From: Chlorobiaceae bacterium | GTDB lineage: Bacteria; Bacteroidota; Chlorobiia; Chlorobiales; Chlorobiaceae | Length of the DNA: 64,000 nucleotides | Direction: 5' to 3' | Assembly: GCA_013334865.1 (NCBI GenBank) | Contig: JAAXWS010000002.1 | Location: 1-64,000 of the forward strand | Shown here: piece by piece, positions 6,551 through 14,947 of the stretch | Layout of the letters: each line of letters opens with the position of its first letter | How positions within the stretch are numbered: the first letter of the stretch is position 1 | Notes under the pieces: model-generated | What the model was told of the DNA's origin: nothing | Seen by the model: only the letters and a program-made list of their open reading frames with translations | The model's database searches: none | Program-made: the position numbers and the translations under genes

Positions 6551-9163
6551 ATGGCGAGAGAGAATCAAAATACAACCAGGTTGAGGGCCCAGATCTTTGC
6601 CGGCCTGAGCGTCGCCCTGCTGCTGCTATCCGCATGGGTGATCTGGGACGACGAGTTCGGCCTCAGGCCATGGAAACATTACCAGAAAGAGTACAAGGCC
6701 CTCAAGCACGAAAAGCTCGACAAGGAGTATCAGGAGGCCTTGCGCGACTTCAAGAGGAGCGGGGGAGCCCGTAGGCTCGAAATGCTCGAGAAGCAGCTGG
6801 CGAAGGCCGAGGATGCATTCAAGCAGAAGGGCGTGCACGAACGGTATGTGAAGCTCAATGCGCAGCTCGACGACCTGCATGCAAAGATGGCCCTCAGCCA
6901 GAAGGAGCTGCAGACGGTCCGTGGACAGTACCTCGAAACAGAGTACTACTTCACCAAGACCCAGAAGCCGGAGTACAAGAAGAAGATGGACGAACTGCAG
7001 AAGCAGATCGACGTCATCGACCGTTCGAACAAGGAACTTCTTGCAAAGGATGAACCCCTGAGGCTGGAGATCAGCAAGCTGACGGGCGGTATGAACGAGA
7101 TCCGCGCCGAGATCGAGGCGATGAAGAAGGGCCTCGAAGAGAGGAAGGAGAAGATCGCCAACAACGACAAGGCTCCGATCGAGATCAAGCAGTACATGAT
7201 CAAGGATACCGACAAGGCTGATCGTTGCGTGTCGTGCCATGCAGGCATCGAAAGCTCCCTGCAAGTCTCCCAGAAGCAGCCTTACACGAAGCATCCGCTC
7301 GGTTTTGTTTACATCGGCAAGCACGATCCGGGCAAGTTCGGCTGTACCTTTTGCCATCGCGGACAGGGACGCGCGACCACCACGATTGAAAAGGCGCACG
7401 GAAATGTCAAGCATTTCGCCGAGCCGATGCTCAAGGGCGACATGACCCAGACCTCTTGCCTCAATTGCCACGGTGACATCAAGAACCTCCGTGGTGCAGA
7501 GAAGATCGCCGGCAACACCGAACTGATCAGGAAGTACGGCTGCTACAGCTGCCACAAGATCCCCGGCTACGAAGGGATGGGCGATGTTGGGCCCGAACTT
7601 ACCAACGTCGGCACCAAGGTGAACTACTCCTGGGCGGTCAAATGGCTTATGGATCCCAAGAAGTATTTCTCCACGGCACGAATGCCGAAGTTCTTCTTCA
7701 CGAAGGATCAGGCCGAGTCGATCGCCGACTACCTGTTCAGCATCTCCGGCACGACCAGGCATGATGTCGATTATGCGGCCGAAACCCCGAATGCCGCATT
7801 GGTAGAGAAAGGAAAGGGGCTCTGGAGCCAGGCACGTTGCAACCTCTGCCATATGACCAACGGCAAGGGCGGCAACCATATCAAGGTCTACGCTCCCGAC
7901 CTCAGCAAGGCGGGCAGCAAGTTGAACAAGACCTGGATGTTCAACTGGATCAAGGACCCGAACAAGTATTACCCCGGCACCAAGATGCCACGGTTCCGCT
8001 TCACCGATGAGGAGATCAAGGCTCTGGTAGAGTATATCACGAGCGAGTATCAGGACGATGACGCTGAAGCCAACTATACTGCGCCTTCCGAGATCAAGGC
8101 CGCCTCGATCAAGAAGGGTAAGGACCTGATCCAGCAGTACGGTTGCTACGGTTGCCACAAGATCCAGGGCATGGAGATGGTGCAGGTCGCGCCGTCGCTG
8201 AAGAGTCAGGGGGTTACTTTCCTCCGTAGCGACGAGATGCGCGAGAAGATCGGTACGGAGCTTTCCTCCATCGGCAGCAAGCCGGTCGACCTTCTCGACT
8301 TCGGCAAGCTGAAGAAATCGATCCCGAACGATCGCCTGAGCTATATCAAGCAGAAGCTGAGGGACCCGAGGGGCTTCAGGCTTGGGCTGCGCATGCCAAA
8401 CTTCGGACTCACCGAAAAAGAGGTCAACGAGTTGGCTGCCGTGCTCTATGGCTTCACCGACTCCAATGTCCCGACACGCTTCCTGGTGCCTTCCCGACAG
8501 GAGCTTGAAAGGATGGCTGGTGTCCCGAGCTACAAGTTCACCGGGGACTTCGCGAAGGTTATCGCTGACCTTAAGTGTACCAACTGCCACAGCATCAAGG
8601 GAATCGGCGCTGATTACGCTCCTGATCTCTCGATTGTCGGCAGCAAGCTTCAGGAGAGCTGGATCAGGTCGTTCCTTGCCAATCCCGACGTGATCCGTCC
8701 ACTGCTTCAGCAGATGCCGAAGCTCGGGCTGACTGGCGGGGTAAAGCCGGCAAAGATCACCATGCCCAAGTTCAACCTCGGAAAGCAGAGGGTGGAAGAT
8801 ACGAACAGGACCGACGTTGATGTCGTGATGAACTACTTCCAGCAGGAACTGGTCACCCCTGATATCCCGAAGGATATTCCGGTCCTCGTCGACGTGGCCA
8901 TGCCGGAGCAGCTTGCCCAGGGCAAGAAGCTCTATGACCAGAAGGGCTGCGTCTCATGCCATCAGATCGGTTCCGACGGCGGCGCCCTCGGCCCGAACCT
9001 GTCGAATGTCGGCAACAGGCTGAGGCCCGGTTTCATCTTCAAGCACCTTGAAAACTCGAGGAAGTTCAAACCCGATATCGTTGAGCCTAACTACGGCTTT
9101 ACCGAGCGCGAGAGGATTTTCTTGACCAACTATCTGATGACCCTGAAACTTACTGCCAAGTGA
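6551..9163 (+). CDS. Membrane-anchored octaheme cytochrome c with N-terminal coiled coil
   Basis: 870 residues. One N-terminal membrane helix (about 13-32) is followed by a long charged helical stretch (about 40-215) rich in heptad-like Lys/Glu/Leu that should form a coiled-coil stalk. Eight CXXCH heme sites follow, starting at residues 226, 265, 303, 331, 430, 532, 676 and 800. The last five sit in separate modules of cytochrome c class I type (GCYSCHKI..., GPEL/APDL..., RMPKF/KMPRF), each with a Met that could be the distal ligand, while the first three are close together. It would take the place of cytochrome c1/f, wiring the Rieske protein to periplasmic carriers over a long distance. It overlaps the next gene (TGATG), so the two are translationally coupled. 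Physiological partners are inferred from gene order. Confidence 0.88.
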   Translation: MARENQNTTRLRAQIFAGLSVALLLLSAWVIWDDEFGLRPWKHYQKEYKALKHEKLDKEYQEALRDFKRSGGARRLEMLEKQLAKAEDAFKQKGVHERYVKLNAQLDDLHAKMALSQKELQTVRGQYLETEYYFTKTQKPEYKKKMDELQKQIDVIDRSNKELLAKDEPLRLEISKLTGGMNEIRAEIEAMKKGLEERKEKIANNDKAPIEIKQYMIKDTDKADRCVSCHAGIESSLQVSQKQPYTKHPLGFVYIGKHDPGKFGCTFCHRGQGRATTTIEKAHGNVKHFAEPMLKGDMTQTSCLNCHGDIKNLRGAEKIAGNTELIRKYGCYSCHKIPGYEGMGDVGPELTNVGTKVNYSWAVKWLMDPKKYFSTARMPKFFFTKDQAESIADYLFSISGTTRHDVDYAAETPNAALVEKGKGLWSQARCNLCHMTNGKGGNHIKVYAPDLSKAGSKLNKTWMFNWIKDPNKYYPGTKMPRFRFTDEEIKALVEYITSEYQDDDAEANYTAPSEIKAASIKKGKDLIQQYGCYGCHKIQGMEMVQVAPSLKSQGVTFLRSDEMREKIGTELSSIGSKPVDLLDFGKLKKSIPNDRLSYIKQKLRDPRGFRLGLRMPNFGLTEKEVNELAAVLYGFTDSNVPTRFLVPSRQELERMAGVPSYKFTGDFAKVIADLKCTNCHSIKGIGADYAPDLSIVGSKLQESWIRSFLANPDVIRPLLQQMPKLGLTGGVKPAKITMPKFNLGKQRVEDTNRTDVDVVMNYFQQELVTPDIPKDIPVLVDVAMPEQLAQGKKLYDQKGCVSCHQIGSDGGALGPNLSNVGNRLRPGFIFKHLENSRKFKPDIVEPNYGFTERERIFLTNYLMTLKLTAK

Positions 9164-9609
9164 TGCAAAAAAAGACACACCTCTGGAAAACCGCTATTCT
9201 TGCAGCACTCCCGCTTCTCGTCATCTCGGGCTGCGGCAAGAAGTCCGGCAAGGACGCCAAAAAAGGGGACGCAGCAGCCGATTCGGCTGCTGTGGCCGCC
9301 AAGGAAGCAAGCATGCCATTCACCCTGAAGGAGGGAAAACGGCTTTACAACCATTACTGTTTCGAGTGCCATGGCGATGCGGGAGACGGTAGCGGACAGT
9401 ATTATGGCTTTTCGCTCACACCTCAGCCGGCCAACTTCACCGACAAGGCGTTCATGAAGGGCCTCTCCGACGAGACCATCTTCAAGGTGATTAGCGAAGG
9501 TTCGGCATCCGTCGGAAAATCGAACATGTGCCCACCGTGGGGCAAGACTCTCGACAGGGAGGAGATCGAATGCATGGTGGCGTATGTAAAGACTTTCGCC
9601 GCGAAATGA
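9163..9609 (+). CDS. Lipoprotein monoheme class I cytochrome c
   Basis: 148 residues. A signal peptide ends in a lipobox (VISGC, lipidated C24), then comes a Lys/Ala/Asp-rich linker and a class I cytochrome domain with CFECH beginning at residue 66, a GDGSGQYYGF turn and NMCPPWGKTL, whose Met is the likely distal ligand. Lipidation would hold it at a membrane, facing the periplasm. The start at 9163 overlaps the stop of the octaheme gene by one base; a GTG at 9160 is possible but the ATG gives the natural coupled start. It is the last gene of the bc operon and the obvious soluble-side carrier between Cyc2 and the complex, though that is inferred. Confidence 0.88.
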   Translation: MQKKTHLWKTAILAALPLLVISGCGKKSGKDAKKGDAAADSAAVAAKEASMPFTLKEGKRLYNHYCFECHGDAGDGSGQYYGFSLTPQPANFTDKAFMKGLSDETIFKVISEGSASVGKSNMCPPWGKTLDREEIECMVAYVKTFAAK

Positions 9610-9619
9610 TAAGGAATCG

Positions 9620-9650
9620 GCCGGGATGCGGTTTTTTGCCAAATCCCGGC
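9620..9650 (+). terminator. Hairpin after the cytochrome operon
   Basis: GCCGGGAT (9620-9627) pairs perfectly with ATCCCGGC (9643-9650). There is no T-run immediately after it, so it may stabilise the 3' end of the mRNA and not terminate efficiently. Confidence 0.4.
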
Positions 9651-9805
9651 GTTGCCTTTGACCGGCTGAGCTTTGATTGTTATTCCCTGATTTTTCGTCT
9701 TTTTGTAATAATTGTTAACTTCAAAGCTTACGAATGTTTATTCGTCTCTCCTGATCAGTCTCCCGATTCGTATCAATACAACCATACCCTCGAAAGGAGT
9801 TCATT

Positions 9806-10405
9806 ATGACTATCAAATCTACGTTCCTCAAAACCGCCATTCTCGCCGCAGGTTTCGGGATGCTCTCTTCCAATGCTTTCTGCGCCGGTACCGTGACGGG
9901 CGCCATCGATGCCGCGAATGCCAAATACAAGAAGGACGCCGTCGTTTATCTGAAGGGTGTCAAGGGGCCGATCGCTCCGAAAAAGGGTGTCGTCGACCAG
10001 AAGAACCTCATTTTCGTGCCTCACGTCCTCGCTGTTCCTACCGGATCTACCGTCGAGTTCAAGAACAGCGACAAGGTCAACCACAATGTATTCTCTGCCG
10101 ACGTCTGCAAGAAGTTCAACCTCGGCACCTACACTCCGGGTATGTCCAAGCCGGTTACTTTCGACAAGCCCTGTGTCGTGAACCTGCTCTGCAACGTCCA
10201 CTCCGAGATGTCGAGCTATGTCGTCGTCGTTGACAGCAACTACATTGCCGTCACCGATGCGAACGGCAAGTTCACCATTTCCGGCGTACCTGCCGGGACC
10301 TACGAGGTTGCCGCATGGAGCGAAAAGCTGAAAGAGGCCGGCAAGACCATGGTTACCGTCACTGATGGCGGTACCGCTACTGTCTCCTTGAAGCTCGCCA
10401 AGTAA
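9806..10405 (+). CDS. Periplasmic cupredoxin with C-terminal carboxypeptidase-regulatory-like domain
   Basis: 199 residues with a signal peptide (to about residue 27, AFCAG). The first domain (about 28-143) is a plastocyanin-like fold: H93 in VNHNVF, then C129, H132 and M135 in LLCNVHSEM, the set of four ligands of a type 1 copper site, with the compact C-X2-H-X2-M spacing. The last 55 residues (DANGKFTISGVPAGTYEVAAW) form a small beta-sandwich of the carboxypeptidase regulatory / CnaB-like kind. A strong ribosome site (AAAGGAG) lies 6 bases before the ATG. It has its own leader but follows the bc operon, so it may be a blue-copper electron carrier for the same pathway, comparable in role to rusticyanin; that role is inference. 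Confidence 0.82.
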   Translation: MTIKSTFLKTAILAAGFGMLSSNAFCAGTVTGAIDAANAKYKKDAVVYLKGVKGPIAPKKGVVDQKNLIFVPHVLAVPTGSTVEFKNSDKVNHNVFSADVCKKFNLGTYTPGMSKPVTFDKPCVVNLLCNVHSEMSSYVVVVDSNYIAVTDANGKFTISGVPAGTYEVAAWSEKLKEAGKTMVTVTDGGTATVSLKLAK

Positions 10406-10431
10406 TTCCTGGGATTCACATATCCAGTTAC

Positions 10432-10459
10432 AAAAAACCCGCCACTCGGCGGGTTTTTT
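10432..10459. terminator. Bidirectional-looking Rho-independent terminator after the cupredoxin
   Basis: AAAAAACCCGCC and GGCGGGTTTTTT (10432-10443, 10448-10459) form a 12-bp stem around a 4-nt loop with an A-run on one side and a T-run on the other. Confidence 0.95.
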
Positions 10460-10479
10460 GTTCCTTTGGATTGAAGAAA

Positions 10480-10589
10480 TAACGTGAAAAGGGACGACAT
10501 TCATTCTTTCCACTTCGTAACGTGAAAAGGGACGACATTCATTCTTTCCACTTCGAGATGTCTGAAGTGGAAAGAATGAATGTCGTCCC
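10480..10589. repeat. REP-like element: 38-bp tandem repeat plus inverted copy
   Basis: Two identical adjacent 38-bp copies (10480-10517 and 10518-10555, beginning TAACGTGAAAAGGGACGAC) are followed by an inverted copy of 26 bases (10564-10589). The second direct copy and the inverted copy make a perfect 26-bp stem (10529-10554 with 10564-10589) and a 9-nt loop. The pattern resembles palindromic elements mobilised by REP-associated tyrosine transposases; no such transposase lies in this window. Confidence 0.75.
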
Positions 10590-10693
10590 CTATTTTCGAT
10601 TAGCAGGGAACCTGGGAAAAATAAGCTATGCTTTGCTTTTTGATTGTAAATATGAAAATTGCTGAATAACCGTTTGTTTATGGAGTTTCGAAA

Positions 10694-12538
10694 ATGATGA
10701 CCCTTCCGATGCGGCGATCATATGTCAAACACGCCATGGTTTCCTTCATGGTATTCCTTTTCGGCATACTTCGCGCCACCAGCGCTTTGTCAGCCGATTT
10801 CCTCCAGCAGGAACAGGCGTTCAGCCTCAAGGCGGAAGTAATGGATCGAAGGGCCATCAGCCTGCACTGGGATATCGCCAACGGGTACAAGCTTTACAGG
10901 AACGGGATCACGGCAACTGCCGAGGGGGGCAACGCGGTGCTCGGAGATGTCTTGCTGCCTGCGGGAATCAGTTCCATCGACTCTTCGACGGGGGAGAAGA
11001 CCGAGCTATACCATGGACGGTTGGACGCCGTTGTTCCCGTCAAGAGCGCCCGAGCCCATTTTCGCCTCAAGGTCACCTATCAGGGGTGTGCCGAGGATGG
11101 CCTCTGCTATCCGCCGGTCGAAAAGGTGTTCGATGTTGTGCCCGGCAAAGCAGGTATACTCTCCCCGACCACCGAGACGGGGGAGCCTGGTTCGAGTGCG
11201 GGCCTGTCGCCAGCCAAATCACCAGCTACGCAGCAGGGGAGCGGCGGTGACGGCCAGTGCCTTGCCCACGACACCCTGAAAGGCGGCAACCTGTGGAAGA
11301 TCCCGCCGGTGTTCCTGCTCTTCGGCTTGCTGCTCTCCTTCACCCCCTGTGTATTGCCGATGGTGCCGATTCTCTCCTCGATCATTGTCGGCGATGGCCG
11401 GATCACCAAGGGAAAGGGGTTCCTCCTGGCCGTTGCGTACAGCCTGGGAATGGCACTCGTCTACACAAGCCTCGGCGTGGCTGCCGGTCTGGCCGGCGAA
11501 GGCCTCGCCGGCGCCCTGCAGAAACCCTGGGTCCTGGTCATGTTCTCCTTTCTGCTGATCATCCTCTCACTTTCGATGTTCGACGTCTACCAGCTGCAGG
11601 TGCCGGCTTCATTGCAGAACCGCCTGACAATGACTTCGGACAGGCTGAGCCGGGGGCGATTCCTGGGGGTCTTTATGATGGGGTCGATATCCGCGTTGAT
11701 CGTCGGTCCGTGTGTTGCTGCACCGCTTGCCGGCACGCTGGTCTATATCAGCCAGACCCGGAATGTGATGATCGGTGGCCTGGCCCTGTTTTCGATGGCG
11801 ATCGGCATGAGCGTACCGTTGCTGCTGATAGGATTGTCTGCAGGCAGCATCCTGCCGAAGGTCGGCCCATGGATGACCGGTGTGAAGCACCTGTTCGGCT
11901 TTGTCCTGATCGCGGTGGCGATATGGATGATCAAGCCGGTCCTGCCGCCCCAGGCCATGCCGGTCGCCTGGGGTGCCCTTGCCCTGTTCGCGTCGGTGTT
12001 CATAGGGCGTTACAAGCTTCATTCCGGTAACAAACAGCAGTCGCCGACGTTCATCACCATCGGGGTGTTCCTGGCTTTGATCGGGGTCTTGGAGATGATC
12101 GGGGCGGCAACGGGATCCGAAGATCCGCTGAAGCCGTTTTCCTGGTTGCAGCAGGGACGGGGACGGAAAGAGGGGAGTGCCGACCGTATCGTTTTCAGGA
12201 GGATCTCGAGCGTCGAGGAGCTCGACCGTGAGCTCAAGTCCACCGATAAACCGGTCATGCTCGATTTCTATGCCGACTGGTGCATCTCCTGCAAGGAACT
12301 CGAACACACCACGTTCCGTGATCCCGCCGTCGTGGCGAAGCTGTCCGGCATGAAGCTGCTTCAGGCCGACGTTACCGCAAACAACGAACAGGACCGGGCG
12401 CTGATGAAACGTTTCAGCCTTTTCGGGCCCCCCGGCATCATTATATTCGACAGGCAGGGACGGGAGGTCGACGGGGCGCGCATCGTGGGTTTCGTCGATG
12501 CGGCTGCATTCATGGAGAAGCTTGAAAAGGTGAGGTGA
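10694..12538 (+). CDS. dsbD: Thiol:disulfide interchange protein DsbD
   Basis: 614 residues in the classic three-part layout. After a signal peptide, the periplasmic N-terminal domain carries its redox pair in CAEDGLC (C132 and C138). A hydrophobic core of eight helices follows with the two membrane cysteines in FTPCVLP and GPCVAAP. The C-terminal thioredoxin-like domain has WCISC (C530 and C533). DsbD moves electrons from cytoplasmic thioredoxin to periplasmic substrates, including apocytochromes during c-type heme attachment. The placement directly after at least eleven CXXCH sites' worth of cytochrome genes is suggestive of a maturation role, but a terminator and a repeat element separate it from them, so it is separately transcribed. 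Confidence 0.93.
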   Translation: MMTLPMRRSYVKHAMVSFMVFLFGILRATSALSADFLQQEQAFSLKAEVMDRRAISLHWDIANGYKLYRNGITATAEGGNAVLGDVLLPAGISSIDSSTGEKTELYHGRLDAVVPVKSARAHFRLKVTYQGCAEDGLCYPPVEKVFDVVPGKAGILSPTTETGEPGSSAGLSPAKSPATQQGSGGDGQCLAHDTLKGGNLWKIPPVFLLFGLLLSFTPCVLPMVPILSSIIVGDGRITKGKGFLLAVAYSLGMALVYTSLGVAAGLAGEGLAGALQKPWVLVMFSFLLIILSLSMFDVYQLQVPASLQNRLTMTSDRLSRGRFLGVFMMGSISALIVGPCVAAPLAGTLVYISQTRNVMIGGLALFSMAIGMSVPLLLIGLSAGSILPKVGPWMTGVKHLFGFVLIAVAIWMIKPVLPPQAMPVAWGALALFASVFIGRYKLHSGNKQQSPTFITIGVFLALIGVLEMIGAATGSEDPLKPFSWLQQGRGRKEGSADRIVFRRISSVEELDRELKSTDKPVMLDFYADWCISCKELEHTTFRDPAVVAKLSGMKLLQADVTANNEQDRALMKRFSLFGPPGIIIFDRQGREVDGARIVGFVDAAAFMEKLEKVR

Positions 12539-12541
12539 GAT

Positions 12542-12811
12542 CAATTGCCCCTTGAACCCCGGGTTGAAACCCGGGGCAATTGAAGGTCATGTACGAGATG
12601 GCGGTGCCTCGGGGTTCAGCCCCGTAGGGGCGCCATATGGGTAGCCCGGGCTTCAGCCTTCCATATTCAGGAGGGATTTATCCCGACGGATATTCATCTC
12701 TTTTTTTTTTCCAATTGCCCCGGGCTTCAGCCTTCCATATTCAGGAGGGATTTATCCCGACGGATATTCATCTCTTTTTTTTTTCCAATTGCCCCGGGCT
12801 TCAGCCCGGGG
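12542..12811. repeat. Palindromic intergenic repeats with a 74-bp tandem duplication
   Basis: First a palindrome CAATTGCCCC/GGGGCAATTG (12542-12551 with 12573-12582) around CCCGGGTTGAAACCCGGG, then GGGGTTCAGCCCC-type palindromes, then two identical 74-bp units (12645-12718 and 12719-12792, each with ten T) and the start of a third (12793 on). The CCCCGGGCTTCAGCCCGGG words are of the kind dispersed between genes in many Chlorobi and related genomes. It fills the whole gap between the converging dsbD and CPBP-like genes. Confidence 0.8.
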
Positions 12812-12825
12812 GCGGGGAGAACAGA

Positions 12826-13407
12826 TCAATAGAACATCGAGAACTTCACGTTCCATGCCATCGTCAGGTCGACGATCGCATGCAGGAAGATCACGGTCCG
12901 CAGGTCGCGGTACCAGAAGAAGCTGAGGGCCCAGCTGGTGGCGATCATGAGCTGGACCGGCATGAAGAAGGGTTTGAACGGGCTGGTCTGGACGACATGC
13001 TCAGGCAGGATCGGCAGCCAGAACAGTCCGTGGATGATCCCGCTGTAGATCATGAAAAACAGGAACCCGACAGCAAACCCTGCCCACCGGTTGGGGGTGA
13101 ACTTTGCGACAAGCTCTTCTCCCAGGCGATACACGGCGTAGAACATGAAGGTTTCGGCGATGCCGTTGCCGATGCTGAAGATCAGCACGCTAAGAGGTTC
13201 GAGCGAACGACCGCTGTCGGTCGTCGAATTGGAGTAGACGAAGGCGTTGACGGCGAGGATGACGATCGAGAGCAGGATGAGTGCTTTCCGCCGGCCGTCG
13301 AACTCGCGGTTGAACGAGAAGATGTCATTCCTGAAGAATACGAGGCCGATCATGATGGCCAGTGCCCAGTAGGCATAGATCAACAGGGGCGCAGGGAGTG
13401 CTGCCAT
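12826..13407 (-). CDS. CPBP-like (CAAX protease-related) multi-pass membrane protein
   Basis: 193 residues, about six hydrophobic helices and no signal peptide. The three sites that define CPBP intramembrane proteases are partly recognisable: AETFMFY with E85 (in place of the double Glu motif EExxxR), FxxxH-like YSGIIH with H126, and FLHAIVD with H176 and D180. Loss of the second Glu and of the Arg leaves it unclear whether it is proteolytically active. It lies 21 bases downstream of lipA on the same strand and may share its transcript. A non-protease relative of the family is equally possible. Confidence 0.55.
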   Translation of the reverse strand: MAALPAPLLIYAYWALAIMIGLVFFRNDIFSFNREFDGRRKALILLSIVILAVNAFVYSNSTTDSGRSLEPLSVLIFSIGNGIAETFMFYAVYRLGEELVAKFTPNRWAGFAVGFLFFMIYSGIIHGLFWLPILPEHVVQTSPFKPFFMPVQLMIATSWALSFFWYRDLRTVIFLHAIVDLTMAWNVKFSMFY

Positions 13408-13428
13408 GGGTACGCTCGGGATTTCGGG

Positions 13429-14358
13429 TTAAGAGAGATGTTCTGCCGGTTCGAATGCTTCTGCATGATACGAACTTCTGACGAAAGGCCCTGACTGGAT
13501 GTGTCGGAATCCCTCCTTTTCCGCCACTGAACGGAAATGCTCGAACTCCTCTGGGGTGACGTACCGTTCGACGGGGAGGTGCGAGGCTGTGGGCTGGAGG
13601 TACTGCCCGATGGTAACCATGTCGCTGCCGTGTTTTCGGAGATCGTGCAGCGATGCCTCTACCTCTGCGACGGTTTCACCCATGCCCACCATCATTCCGG
13701 ACTTGGTAGCCAGCCTGAACTGCCGTTTGGCCAGTTCGATGACCGCAAGGGATCCGGCGTAATCGGCCTGCGGACGGACTTTGGAATAGAGCGACGGAAC
13801 TGTTTCGATATTGTGGTTCAGCACTTCAGGGCCTTCGGCCATGACCAGTTCAAGGGAGTCCCTGACACCCTGAAAATCGGGAATGAGGCACTCGATGCTG
13901 ACGCCGGGGTTCATGGTTCTCACCGCACGTATCGTTTCTGCCCAGTGCGAAGCGCCTCCATCCGGAAGGTCGTCCCGGTTGACGCTGGTGAGCACGGCAT
14001 GCCGAAGCTTCATCGACCTGACCGCCTCGGCGATCTTTCCTGGTTCCAGCGGATCCGGTGTTGCCGGCCTTGTCGCGGTGCCGACGGCGCAGAATCGGCA
14101 GGAGCGGGTGCATATCTCCCCGAGCAGGAGGAACGTTGCCGTGCCTTTGGACCAGCACTCCTGGAGGTTCGGGCACATCGCGGAGCGGCAGACGGTATGC
14201 AGGCTGTGGCGGCTCAGCAGCTGCCGTGTCGAGGCGAACGACGTCCCCGATGCGGTGATTTTCTTCTTGAGCCAGTCGGGTTTCCTGCCGGGACCGGGAT
14301 GCATGGCGATGCGAGTCGAGACTTGGTGAAAATGAATGAATCGGTGGAATATAGCCAT
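13429..14358 (-). CDS. lipA: Lipoyl synthase
   Basis: Up to 309 residues. It inserts two sulfur atoms into octanoyl groups on lipoate-dependent proteins. Both iron-sulfur sites are visible: the auxiliary cluster box [12 protein letters not shown] (CX4CX5C) and the radical-SAM box CTRSCRFC (CX3CX2C), followed by [16 protein letters not shown] and the conserved [15 protein letters not shown] segment, and the C-terminal Arg-Ser-Ser-Tyr ([10 protein letters not shown]) that closes the active site. A downstream ATG (14304, [15 protein letters not shown]) gives 291 residues, nearer the family norm, and may be the true start; neither start has a clear ribosome site. In an organism with a reductive TCA cycle, lipoate probably serves the glycine cleavage system. 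Confidence 0.95.
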   Translation of the reverse strand: MAIFHRFIHFHQVSTRIAMHPGPGRKPDWLKKKITASGTSFASTRQLLSRHSLHTVCRSAMCPNLQECWSKGTATFLLLGEICTRSCRFCAVGTATRPATPDPLEPGKIAEAVRSMKLRHAVLTSVNRDDLPDGGASHWAETIRAVRTMNPGVSIECLIPDFQGVRDSLELVMAEGPEVLNHNIETVPSLYSKVRPQADYAGSLAVIELAKRQFRLATKSGMMVGMGETVAEVEASLHDLRKHGSDMVTIGQYLQPTASHLPVERYVTPEEFEHFRSVAEKEGFRHIQSGPFVRSSYHAEAFEPAEHLS

Positions 14359-14524
14359 TCCTGAGGATTACAAACGACAGGCAATCGGTTTGTTGCACCG
14401 CAAGGGTCTGTCTGGCTATCTTTACTCGTCAAGCACCAATGACTTCCGGCGGGATCGGTATGGTGATCGCCGGCATTGCCTATAAAATATAATTTTGTAA
14501 AGACTTATGGACTATTCTGGTTTT

Positions 14525-14947
14525 ATGCGGAACGCCGTTCTTTGTTTGTCGCTTTGCATCGGATGGTCCATCACGGCAACGGCTGAAGATTATCCGGATA
14601 TCAAGGTCGAGAAACTGCTGGTTTCTACAACTGCATATAACGGCCAGTCGCTTGCTTACCTGAGCGGGAAAAAACCTGAGGTTACGGCGATGACCGTGAC
14701 CATTCCGCCAGGAGGTGTAACCGGGTGGCACCAGCATCAGGTGCCGGTTTATGCTTACGTCCTCGATGGAGAACTTACGGTAGACCTGAAGGGTACCGCG
14801 ACCTACCGGTTCAGGAAAGGCGATGTCATCCTCGAAGTGATGCATATCCTGCATAACGGGAGGAATACCGGAGACAAGGTGACGAAGCTGCTCGTCTTCT
14901 ATGCCGGAACATCCGGGATGCCGAACGTCATCAGGCAGGATCCCTGA
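14525..14947 (+). CDS. Periplasmic cupin-domain protein
   Basis: 140 residues from this start, which opens a clean signal peptide (MRNAVLCLSLCIGWSITATA); an in-frame ATG at 14507 would add six residues. The rest is a single cupin barrel: PPGGVTGWHQHQVPVYAYVLDGELTVD carries the two His and downstream Glu/His-type positions of motif 1, and FRKGDVILEVMHILHNGRN is motif 2 with its His. Such small exported cupins usually bind one divalent metal; their reactions are mostly unknown. Stands alone on the plus strand between lipA and a long gene-poor gap. Confidence 0.75.
   Translation: MRNAVLCLSLCIGWSITATAEDYPDIKVEKLLVSTTAYNGQSLAYLSGKKPEVTAMTVTIPPGGVTGWHQHQVPVYAYVLDGELTVDLKGTATYRFRKGDVILEVMHILHNGRNTGDKVTKLLVFYAGTSGMPNVIRQDP

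Noticed and set aside
6626-8590. A 654-codon open frame opposite the octaheme cytochrome gene
   Set aside because: The cytochrome carries eight intact CXXCH sites in the forward frame; the antisense product is Leu/Asp/Val-rich without motifs.
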